NCBI GenBank assembly: GCA_007693595.1
Contig: REDI01000020.1
Coordinates: 1 to 35,985, forward strand
Reading direction: 5' to 3'
Length of the DNA stretch: 35,985 bases
Origin: Deltaproteobacteria bacterium
GTDB lineage: Bacteria > Myxococcota_A > UBA796 > GCA-2862545
The position numbers were made by a program, and so were the translations under genes. This document shows, in pieces, positions 28,531-35,985 of this stretch. Under the pieces are notes generated by a model. The model worked only from the letters and a program-made list of their open reading frames with translations, had not been told where the DNA came from and made no database searches. Each line of letters begins with the position of its first letter. Position 1 is the stretch's first letter.

Positions 28531-29889
28531 TTATCGGCGAAGTCGGTCGAGGACCTCGCGGACTCGGCGTAGCGGGAGGACCTCGAGGCTGTTGGGGGCG
28601 TGCTCGGCGGCGCTGGCCGGAGCGATGGCCGCTCGAAAGCCGTGGCGTTCGGCTTCACGGAGGCGCATGGCGGGGTGGGTAATGCCGCGGATCTCTCCGA
28701 CGAGGCCCACTTCGCCCATGATTACGGTGTCGCGGGGCAGGGGGCGGTCGGTCAGGGTGCTGGTCAGGGCGCAGAGGATCGCGAGATCGGCGGCGGGCTC
28801 GTCGAGACGGACCCCCCCGGCCGCGTTGACGAAGATGTCGCGGTCATGAAGGGAGAAGCCGTGCTTACCCAGGACGGCAGCAAGCATGAGCACGCGGGCG
28901 CGGTCGACGCCGACGCAGGTACGGGCGGGGGTGTAGGCCCCGGGTGCGCCGACCAGGGCTTGAACCTCGGCCAACAAGGGGCGGCTGCCCTCGAGGGTGG
29001 CGACCACGGCGGTTCCAGGGGCGTCGGGGTCGCGCTCTTCGAGCAGACGGGCCGAGGCGTCGGGGACCTGACGTAGGCCCTTGTCGATCATCTCGAAGAT
29101 GCCGAGCTCCCCGGCGGCGCCGAAACGGTTCTTCACCGAGCGGAGGATTCGCAGGGCGCTGCGGCCGTCGCCCTCGAAGTAGAGCACGGTGTCGACGAAG
29201 TGTTCCAGCACCTTGGGGCCTGCCAGATCGCCCGATCGGGTGACATGGCCTACAAGCCAGGTCGCGATGTTCTGCCCCTTGGCCAGGTTCATGGCGCGGT
29301 GGGCGACCTCGCGGATCTGTGAGACGGAGCCGGGGATCCCGCTGGCGTTGGCGGTCCGCACCGTCTGCACGGAGTCCACCACCAGCACGACCGGCCGGCT
29401 CTCGCGGGTGGCGGCCTCGATGACATCAAAGTCCGTGCAGGGCAGGAGCAGCAGGCTCTCGGCGTGGATCCCTAGCCGGTCGGCGCGGAGCCGGATCTGT
29501 CGCGCGGACTCTTCGCCGGTGGCGTAGAGCACGGGCACGCCCCGCTTGGCGAACCGCTCCGCAGCCATGAGCAGCAGCGTGGACTTCCCTACGCCGGGAT
29601 CGCCGCCGAGCAGAGTCAGGCTCCCCGCGACGAGGCCACCCCCCAGGACCCGATCCAGCTCTTCGAGGCCTGTGCGCATGCGCAGCTCGCCTCCCGCGTC
29701 GAGGGCGACCTCGGTGAGGGGGATGGGACGTTGCTGGGCGGTCAAGACGGGCAGCGGGGCCTGGCTCTGTTCGGCGGGGCTGACCTCTTCGATCGTGTTC
29801 CACGCCCCACAGCTCGGGCAGCGCCCCGCCCACTTGGGGACCTGATGGTCGCAGGCCGTGCAGCGGAAGATCGATTTGGAGCGTGCCAT
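28531..29889 (-). CDS. radA: DNA repair protein RadA
   Basis: A 452-residue protein of normal length. RadA is a RecA-related ATPase/helicase that extends D-loops and branch-migrates recombination intermediates. The N-terminal zinc finger is C10-TAC13...C24-PSC27. Walker A is GGDPGVGKST (95-104). The RadA-specific KNRFG motif is at 253-257, preceded by GHVTRSGDLAGPKVLEH. The C-terminal ~170 residues form the Lon-protease-like domain (inactive as a protease), with GGVRLDEPAADLAI and MGEVGLVGEIRG. The start ATG has AGGAGG 5 nt upstream. The 197-bp region between this gene and the HAD phosphatase gene downstream of korAB holds no gene that I can see. Confidence 0.97.
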   Translation of the reverse strand: MARSKSIFRCTACDHQVPKWAGRCPSCGAWNTIEEVSPAEQSQAPLPVLTAQQRPIPLTEVALDAGGELRMRTGLEELDRVLGGGLVAGSLTLLGGDPGVGKSTLLLMAAERFAKRGVPVLYATGEESARQIRLRADRLGIHAESLLLLPCTDFDVIEAATRESRPVVLVVDSVQTVRTANASGIPGSVSQIREVAHRAMNLAKGQNIATWLVGHVTRSGDLAGPKVLEHFVDTVLYFEGDGRSALRILRSVKNRFGAAGELGIFEMIDKGLRQVPDASARLLEERDPDAPGTAVVATLEGSRPLLAEVQALVGAPGAYTPARTCVGVDRARVLMLAAVLGKHGFSLHDRDIFVNAAGGVRLDEPAADLAILCALTSTLTDRPLPRDTVIMGEVGLVGEIRGITHPAMRLREAERHGFRAAIAPASAAEHAPNSLEVLPLRRVREVLDRLRR

Positions 29890-30086
29890 CCTTGCCTCCT
29901 GATTGGCGGTTGGGAGTCGGGGCCGAGCACGGCGCAGGTTCGTGATTCGGGACAGAGAGAGAGGGGGCGATGAGGCGACGAAGGCCAGAAGTCACGGAGC
30001 GAACCGGGAGGCGTCCAGCAGCCTGCTCGGAGCCCTGGGTAGCCCTGGGCCTGCGCGTTGCTTGACTAGCCTGTCCAGACTTCCGC

Positions 30087-30905
30087 TCAGGTCTCGGCGG
30101 GATCGCGTGAGGTGAGCAGGTGGTCGATCACCTGGGCGAAGCCCGCGCCTCCTGGCTCGGCGGTAATATAGGTCGGGCCGTGGAGCATCCGAGGGAGGAA
30201 TCGGCGCACGTTGGCTACCCCGATCGACAGGGGGAAGGCTCGGAACATGGGCTCATCGTTCGCCGAGTCCCCGACGTAGATCCACCCGCTCAGGTCCCCG
30301 TCGAGGTCCTCTTGGTAGCGGTCGCGCACGAAGCGCCTGCACCCCTCGAGCTTGTCGAAGAACCCGAACCAGCCGTTGACGTGGATGCTGCTCACCTTGC
30401 AGGTCGCGCCTGCCTCGTGGAAGAGGGCGACGATGGCGTCGATGGCTGCATCGTCGAGGGCGGGCACGTCCTCGCAGAAGTCGATCGCCAGATCCAGCTC
30501 GCGGTAGGGTTGATCGCTCGCCAGCGCGGTCCCTGGCACGCGCTGTAGGATCTGCTCCCCGAGCGCACGCAGCCGCTCGCGGTTGGCTTCGCGCTCGGAG
30601 GGAGGCTGGAGGAAGCGGCGGACGAGTACGCCCCCTTCCATGCTGAACCAGAGCCCTCCGTTCTCGCCGACACAACCATCGACGGGCCACATGCGGGCGA
30701 TGTGATCGACCCACCCCGCCGGCCGGCCGGTGACGGGCACCACCCGCAGCCCGGCCTGATGAGCGCGAGCCAAGGCCGCGAAGGCGGAGGGAACCAGTCG
30801 CCCGTGCCAGGTGAGGGTGTCGTCGATGTCGCAGAAGATCCCCCGCACGCCTCGGCAGGACGCGCGAGGGAGGTGGCTCAGGGCGAGGGGCTCGGCGGCG
30901 GTCAT
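30087..30905 (-). CDS. HAD-superfamily (Cof/IIB type) phosphatase
   Basis: A 272-residue cytoplasmic hydrolase. Motif I is FCDIDDTLT with nucleophile D26 and general acid D28. Motif II is VPVTGRP (T59). A lysine follows in FFDKLEG (K185), and motif III/IV is GDSANDEPMF (212-221). The 80-190 insert fits a type IIB cap, as in sucrose-phosphate or mannosyl-glycerate phosphatases and Cof proteins. The substrate is unknown, probably a sugar or metabolite phosphate. Its ATG overlaps the stop of korB (ATGA), so it is translationally coupled to the 2-oxoacid oxidoreductase genes. That link is unusual and unexplained. Confidence 0.85.
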   Translation of the reverse strand: MTAAEPLALSHLPRASCRGVRGIFCDIDDTLTWHGRLVPSAFAALARAHQAGLRVVPVTGRPAGWVDHIARMWPVDGCVGENGGLWFSMEGGVLVRRFLQPPSEREANRERLRALGEQILQRVPGTALASDQPYRELDLAIDFCEDVPALDDAAIDAIVALFHEAGATCKVSSIHVNGWFGFFDKLEGCRRFVRDRYQEDLDGDLSGWIYVGDSANDEPMFRAFPLSIGVANVRRFLPRMLHGPTYITAEPGGAGFAQVIDHLLTSRDPAET

Positions 30906-31906
30906 TCTCGGCGTACCTTGAAGCTGTCGCTCGCGCGGAGGAGCCGCTTGATGTCGCCTTCGCCGAGGGTCGCGCGCGCGTCGCTGATCTGACGCAGGGC
31001 CTCGGACTCGTAGGTAGGGCGCTGGGTCTGGTAGAGCGTGCCGAGTATCAAGGGCGCGTGTGGACCTTCGAGCGTCGCGAGCGCCCAGGCTAGGTTGCGA
31101 TCGGAGGGGTTGTGGCGCAGGCAGTCCTCGGCCTGCTCCGGCCCGTCGAGGATCTCGACCCTTAGCCCAAAGCCATCTTGGACCAGACCTCGGAGCGTCT
31201 CTTTGCCCCAGACCAGCGGCGCTCCGGGTTTGAGGTAGAGGATGCGATCGTCCCGATGGGCGCGGTCGGTGTAGTCTGCGAAGGCGCCGTCGTTGAAAAT
31301 GTTGCAGTTCTGCAAGATCTCAAGGAAGGTCGACCCTCGGTGCTCGTGGGCGTCGACCAGCGCCTCACGAAGATGCTTGGGGAGCACGTCGACCGAGCGG
31401 GCCACGTGGGTGGCGCCCGTACCGATGGCGAAGGCGGCGGGGTTGAGCGGCGGGTCGACGACGCCCGAGGGGGAAGACTTGGTGCGCTTGCCGATCTCGG
31501 AGGTGGGGCTGAACTGCCCCTTGGTCAGCCCGTAGATCCGGTTGTTGAACAGAAGGATCGACAGGTCGACGTTGCGCCGAAGCACATGGGCGAGGTGGTT
31601 GCCGCCGATGGAGAGGCCATCGCCGTCGCCGGTGATCACCCAGACCGACAGCTCGGGCCGGGCCAGCTTGAGGCCCGTGGCGACGGCGGGGGCGCGCCCA
31701 TGGATCGTGTGAAAGCCGTAGGTCTCGACATAATAAGGGAGACGGCTGGAGCAGCCGATGCCCGAGATCACGGCGTATCGCTCGCGCGGCAGGCCGATCT
31801 GCGCGAAGGCGGTCTGGAGCTGGGCGAGGATGGAGTAGTCGCCACAACCGGGACACCACCGGATCGTCTGGTCCGACATGAAGTCGCGGCGAGAGAGATC
31901 GCTCAT
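30902..31906 (-). CDS. korB: 2-oxoacid:ferredoxin oxidoreductase beta subunit
   Basis: A 334-residue TPP-binding subunit. It has the CPGCG motif (18-22), GDGDGLSIGGNH (93-104) carrying the TPP/Mg-binding GDG, and NNRIYGLTKGQ (121-131). With the alpha subunit it decarboxylates a 2-oxoacid, probably 2-oxoglutarate, to the acyl-CoA and reduces ferredoxin. It overlaps korA by 4 nt (ATGA) and the HAD phosphatase by 4 nt, so the three genes form one tightly coupled operon. No ferredoxin-like delta subunit is present, as in other two-subunit KorAB enzymes. Confidence 0.92.
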   Translation of the reverse strand: MSDLSRRDFMSDQTIRWCPGCGDYSILAQLQTAFAQIGLPRERYAVISGIGCSSRLPYYVETYGFHTIHGRAPAVATGLKLARPELSVWVITGDGDGLSIGGNHLAHVLRRNVDLSILLFNNRIYGLTKGQFSPTSEIGKRTKSSPSGVVDPPLNPAAFAIGTGATHVARSVDVLPKHLREALVDAHEHRGSTFLEILQNCNIFNDGAFADYTDRAHRDDRILYLKPGAPLVWGKETLRGLVQDGFGLRVEILDGPEQAEDCLRHNPSDRNLAWALATLEGPHAPLILGTLYQTQRPTYESEALRQISDARATLGEGDIKRLLRASDSFKVRRE

Positions 31907-33747
31907 GCCAAGGCTCCTTCGGGTGGCTCGCCCTGCAAGAGGAGCTCGACCGCGGCGTGGATCTCGCGCACCTTGAAGGGCTGGCCTTGGACCTTGCTCA
32001 GCGGCACGGCGTCGACGAGGAAGTGGGCGCGCAAGAGCTGACAGAGCTGGCCGCTGTTCAGCTCGGGCACCAGGATCCGGTCGTAGCGGCTCAGCACCTC
32101 GGCCAGACCCGGGGGGAAGGGGTTGAGTGCGCGCAGGTGCAGGTGGGCGAGGGCATGCCCCTGAGCTCGCCCGCGCGCTACGGCGGTCTTGATGGCCCCG
32201 TAGGTGGAGCCCCAGCCGATAAGGAGGGTGCCAGATGGATCGCCCTTGGCCTCGGCCGGCTGGAGGAGGGCCTGGGCGCGCTGGACCTTTTGGGCGCGGA
32301 GCTCGGTCATTCGTTGGTGGTTCTTTGGGATGTAGCTGACGGTTCCCGTGACATCCTGCTTCTCGAGGCCGCCGATTCGATGGGCGTACCCTGGAGTGCC
32401 CGCCGCGATCCAGGGTCGGGCCAGGCTCTCGGGGTCGCGTGAGTAGGGCGCGAAGGCTTGGGGACTCGGGGGGGGCGGCGGCGCGATCGGGGGGAGGTTG
32501 TCGAGGTCGGGGATGCGCCAGGGCTCAGCCCCGTTGGCGATGTAGCTGTCGGAGAGGACCATGACGGGCACCATGCTGTGGATGGCGATCCGCACGGCCT
32601 CGTAGGCGGTGCGAAAGGCATCGGCCGGGGTGCGAGGCGCGAGCAGCACCATGGGCGAGTCACCGTTTCGGCCGTACATGGCCTGAAGCAGGTCGGCCTG
32701 TTCGGTCTTGGTGGGCATGCCCGTGCTCGGTCCTGCCCGCTGAACATTCAGCACGACGAGCGGGAGCTCCGCCATGATGGCCAGGTTGATCGCCTCGCTC
32801 TTGAGCGCCAACCCCGGTCCCGAGGTGCCGGTGACGCCGACCGCCCCGCCGTAGGAGGCACCGATGGCGGCGCAGACGGCGGCGATCTCGTCTTCGGCCT
32901 GAAAGGTCACGACCCCGTACTCCTTGAACACGGACAAGGCGTGCAGCACGTCGGAGGCGGGGGTGATCGGGTAGCTGCCGTAGAAGAGCGTCCGGTCGAC
33001 GGCCTGGGCCGCGATCACGAGGCCGGTGGCGAGCGCCTGGTTGCCGGTGACGGTACGGTAGCGGGCGTCGGGGATGTGGGGGACTTGCGGGACTTCGAAG
33101 GGAAGGGGGTGGAGCTCGCGGGTGTCGGCGTAGCTCCAGCCTGCCTCGAGGGCGGCCAGGTTCGCTTCGCGGAAGGGGCTGCCGAAGCGGCGCTCGATCG
33201 CGTGACGGGTGGGGTCCATGGACTTGCTGTAGAGCCAGAACATCATGCCCAGCGCGAAGAAGTTCTTGCAGCGATCCGCCTGCTTGCGGTTGAGCCCGAA
33301 GGGTTCGACGGCGCCCGTAGTCAGGGTGCTGATCGGGGCCTCGAAGACCCGAAAGTTCGCCAAGGAGTCGTCGGTGAGAGGGTTGGACGCCAGCTCCGCC
33401 TTCTTGAGGTCAATGGCCTCGAAGCGGTCGACGTTGACGATGGCCAGCCCACCCGGCTTGAGGTCGTCGAGGTTCTTGACCAGGGCGGCAGGGTTCATCG
33501 CGACCAGCACGTCGCACTCATCGCCTGGCGTGTGAATGACCTCGCTGGCGAACTGGATCTGGAAGCCCGAGACCCCGCCGCGGGTGCCGGCTGGGGCGCG
33601 GATCTCGGCGGGAAAGTCGGGTAGGGTGGCGTGATCGTTGCCATCGAGCGCGGCCGCGTGCGTGAACTGCTGCCCGAGAAGTTGCATTCCATCACCGGAA
33701 TCTCCGGCAAATCGGATGACGACGTGGTCGATGGACTGGGCGCTCAT
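31903..33747 (-). CDS. korA: 2-oxoacid:ferredoxin oxidoreductase alpha subunit (gamma-alpha fusion)
   Basis: A 614-residue protein in which the gamma domain is fused to alpha. The gamma part opens with FAGDSGDGMQLLG (13-25) and DFPAEIRAPAGT. The alpha part has YGSYPITPASDVLHAL (256-271), FQAEDEIAAVCAAIGASYGG (282-301), TSGPGLALKSE (308-318) and QRAGPSTGMPTKTEQADLL (336-354). A proline-rich linker (IAPPPPPSP) precedes the C-terminal domain. The architecture matches KorA of the two-subunit 2-oxoglutarate:ferredoxin oxidoreductases of actinobacteria and deltaproteobacteria, more than pyruvate enzymes. The substrate call is by resemblance. The ATG has GAGG 6 nt upstream. It is divergent from a secreted-protein gene. 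Confidence 0.93.
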   Translation of the reverse strand: MSAQSIDHVVIRFAGDSGDGMQLLGQQFTHAAALDGNDHATLPDFPAEIRAPAGTRGGVSGFQIQFASEVIHTPGDECDVLVAMNPAALVKNLDDLKPGGLAIVNVDRFEAIDLKKAELASNPLTDDSLANFRVFEAPISTLTTGAVEPFGLNRKQADRCKNFFALGMMFWLYSKSMDPTRHAIERRFGSPFREANLAALEAGWSYADTRELHPLPFEVPQVPHIPDARYRTVTGNQALATGLVIAAQAVDRTLFYGSYPITPASDVLHALSVFKEYGVVTFQAEDEIAAVCAAIGASYGGAVGVTGTSGPGLALKSEAINLAIMAELPLVVLNVQRAGPSTGMPTKTEQADLLQAMYGRNGDSPMVLLAPRTPADAFRTAYEAVRIAIHSMVPVMVLSDSYIANGAEPWRIPDLDNLPPIAPPPPPSPQAFAPYSRDPESLARPWIAAGTPGYAHRIGGLEKQDVTGTVSYIPKNHQRMTELRAQKVQRAQALLQPAEAKGDPSGTLLIGWGSTYGAIKTAVARGRAQGHALAHLHLRALNPFPPGLAEVLSRYDRILVPELNSGQLCQLLRAHFLVDAVPLSKVQGQPFKVREIHAAVELLLQGEPPEGALA

Positions 33748-33862
33748 TCTCTACCTCGACGGCCAGGCTCAGGGGTGTATCCGGCTGGGGCGAGGCAGGC
33801 AGCGGCGGCCAGGAGTCTTGTGGGATACGGAACGGAGGTCGTGGCGTAACCCGGGAGGTCTG

Positions 33863-34783
33863 GTGGGCCCGATCCTCGTCGTGCTGGCGCTCGGAACGGC
33901 CTTGGCCGGCGAGCGTCGAGAAGTCCTCCCCGCGCGCGAGATCGAGCGGCCCCTCCATCTGCCGAAGGGCTGGATCGAGATCCAGCCAGGCGTCGCACGC
34001 GGCAGCCACCCTTGGCGATCGGCGACGGAGACCCTGACCCTCGGTCGAGGGAGCCTCGCGCTGCGCGGCGCGCCCTGGGCAGCGGTCGAGCTTCGTGGCT
34101 CGGTGTCCGGGACCTCGACGCGGGGGCTCAGCGCAGGGGCTGAGCCGGTGCTCCGACCCGGTCGGTTGAGCTTCGGCGGCTCCTACGCCTTCCTCTGGAA
34201 GGATGCGCCAATGCGGAGTCTCGTCGCCGAGATCGATGTGAGTTCGCCAGCCATGAAAGGGCCCACTTCCCTCGTCCTCAATCCCGACACGCCGGGCCCG
34301 GAGCGTCCACTCGACCTCCCGGCCTGGACCGCTCGCCTCGGTCTGGCGGGGCGCCACCAGCTCAGCCCCTTCGCGTGGAGCGGGCGGATCGGCGGCGAGC
34401 TCCGCGGCCTCGTCTCCGAGGCCGTGGTGGCCCCGATGGACCCTGAGCACGTCGCGCCACTCCGGCCAGGGCACGGCCTTGATCTGAACACCAGCTTGGA
34501 CCTTCAGCTCGGACCCCTCGTCCTGCGGGGCGGCGTCGCGGCCGGATACACCCAGCCCGCCAGGTTCCTTGCCGAGGGAGCAGGTTTTCAGGTCGTGCCC
34601 GGCACGGAGGGGCCGTGGGTCTCCGTCGATCTTGGCCTCACCGCTCACCTCACCCGGGCCTTCGACCTCGACGCGGGCTGGCAGCGAACCCTGGCGACCC
34701 CACGGCCGATCTTCTTCGGTTCAGGCGCCCCGGTGCCTCTGCCGGGCGGTGTCGGCTGGCTGCGCGGTCGCGTGCGGCTCTAG
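33863..34783 (+). CDS. Secreted protein, probably beta-rich outer-membrane or surface protein
   Basis: A 306-residue protein from a GTG at 33863 with GGGAGG 4 nt upstream; the frame is open earlier, but that would overlap korA. It begins with a short signal peptide (GPILVVLALGTALA, cleavage near A15). The rest is rich in alternating polar and hydrophobic residues typical of beta strands (GSLALRGAPWAAVELRGSV, RLSFGGSYAFLW, LVLRGGVAAGYTQ, WVSVDLGLTAHLTRAFDLDA). It ends in ...GVGWLRGRVRL, a beta-strand-like C-terminus, though the last residue is Leu rather than the usual Phe. A beta-barrel transporter-like or surface role is an inference. Family not recognised. Confidence 0.65.
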   Translation: MGPILVVLALGTALAGERREVLPAREIERPLHLPKGWIEIQPGVARGSHPWRSATETLTLGRGSLALRGAPWAAVELRGSVSGTSTRGLSAGAEPVLRPGRLSFGGSYAFLWKDAPMRSLVAEIDVSSPAMKGPTSLVLNPDTPGPERPLDLPAWTARLGLAGRHQLSPFAWSGRIGGELRGLVSEAVVAPMDPEHVAPLRPGHGLDLNTSLDLQLGPLVLRGGVAAGYTQPARFLAEGAGFQVVPGTEGPWVSVDLGLTAHLTRAFDLDAGWQRTLATPRPIFFGSGAPVPLPGGVGWLRGRVRL

Positions 34784-34950
34784 GCTCCACCGAGCCGTGG
34801 GCAACTATCCATGTTGTAGACGGCTTATAGAGAAACATTGCGTCGTCGAATGAACCGATCCTGGACACCGTCGACCGATGCGTTACACGTCGGGGGCTCG
34901 GCGCCTGAGGCGTCGGGCTGCCCCGCCCCGGCCGCTCCGCGCCAAGGGGC

Positions 34951-34979
34951 TTGACACCCTCCGGCAGGGTTGCTAAGGG
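34951..34979 (+). promoter_or_regulatory. rRNA operon promoter
   Basis: TTGACA is followed after 17 nt by TAAGGG. The perfect -35 box and its position ~250 nt before the 16S gene make this a good candidate rrn promoter. The GC-rich start region downstream (GGGCGCCGC) would suit a stringent discriminator. The 34784-35201 interval holds no protein gene that I can see. Confidence 0.6.
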
Positions 34980-35028
34980 GCGCCGCGCTTCGGCAGGGAC
35001 CCGCCCCCGCGGGATCCGCCGACGGTCG

Positions 35029-35038
35029 GTCTTTGAAA
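35029..35038 (+). promoter_or_regulatory. boxA-like antitermination element in the rrn leader
   Basis: The sequence GTCTTTGAAA in the leader between the rrn promoter and 16S rRNA resembles boxA (consensus near GCTCTTTGAAA), bound by NusB-S10 for rRNA antitermination. Its position about 165 nt before 16S fits. Confidence 0.45.
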
Positions 35039-35111
35039 TTCAGGCAGCAGTGGAAGATGAGCGTTCTGTCATCTTGCGAGCGCAAGGTGGCAACCCCTGT
35101 GAACAACAGGC

Positions 35112-35130
35112 GTTGAACTACGGGTTCAAC
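35112..35130 (+). other. Hairpin in the 16S rRNA leader
   Basis: GTTGAAC and GTTCAAC form a perfect 7-bp stem with a 5-nt loop (TACGG), followed by an AACAACAAC run that can partly pair with GTTGTTGTC at 35186-35194. These are likely pre-16S processing elements. The partner sequence after 16S lies outside the window. Confidence 0.5.
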
Positions 35131-35201
35131 AACAACAGCGGGTCATCGGCTTCGTGTCGGTGGCTCATGGCATCATCCTTCGGGTTGTTGTCAACAGAGA
35201 T

Positions 35202-35985
<784 letters not shown>

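Noticed and set aside
32458-33624. A 388-codon plus-strand frame
   Set aside because: Antisense to korA, whose motifs are intact.

Overview
This is a GC-rich (roughly two-thirds G+C) chromosomal window from a Gram-negative bacterium. The 16S rRNA that begins near the right edge, the groES-groEL pair with a GGM tail, the high coding density and the many lipoproteins and secreted proteins point to Myxococcota or a related former-Deltaproteobacteria lineage. That placement is inferred from appearance, not from a tree. I see no mobile element, phage, CRISPR array or tRNA.

Layout, left to right. (1) 1-6.5 kb is membrane-rich: a fused multi-pass/spermidine-synthase-like protein (minus, running off the left edge), a translationally coupled pair of unrecognised membrane proteins, and two GT-C-like membrane proteins. 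(2) 6.5-9.5 kb, minus strand: urocanate hydratase (hutU), a 65-residue protein, RNA polymerase omega (rpoZ) and a 193-residue helical protein. (3) 9.7-11.8 kb, plus strand: groES-groEL with a downstream hairpin. (4) 12-18.2 kb: a long TPR protein ending in a ClpX-like zinc finger, divergent from a second fused multi-pass/spermidine-synthase-like protein, then aspartate kinase. (5) 18.3-23.2 kb, minus strand: a sensor kinase, response regulator and secreted protein whose reading frames overlap, preceded by an operon of four tiny lipoproteins. (6) 23.3-28.4 kb: glutaryl-CoA dehydrogenase (minus), a class IV PLP aminotransferase plus a DUF1343/NamZ-like muramidase (plus), and a long-form acyl-CoA dehydrogenase (minus) with a palindromic operator at its start. 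(7) 28.5-33.7 kb, minus strand: radA, and a tightly overlapping korA-korB-HAD phosphatase operon. (8) 33.9-36 kb: a secreted, probably beta-rich envelope protein, then an rrn promoter and leader and the first ~784 nt of 16S rRNA.

Functional links. Acyl-CoA oxidation (gcdH, long ACAD) and 2-oxoacid:ferredoxin oxidoreductase (korAB) suggest amino-acid and fatty-acid catabolism feeding the TCA cycle, with hutU adding histidine breakdown. The aminotransferase-muramidase pair may act in cell-wall recycling. The points most worth a second look are the four-lipoprotein cassette with a shared cysteine-pair signature, the TPR protein with a ClpX-type zinc finger, the HK-RR-secreted-protein operon whose receiver domain has extra residues beside the phosphorylation site, and the TGAATGA-N4-TCATTCA operator.
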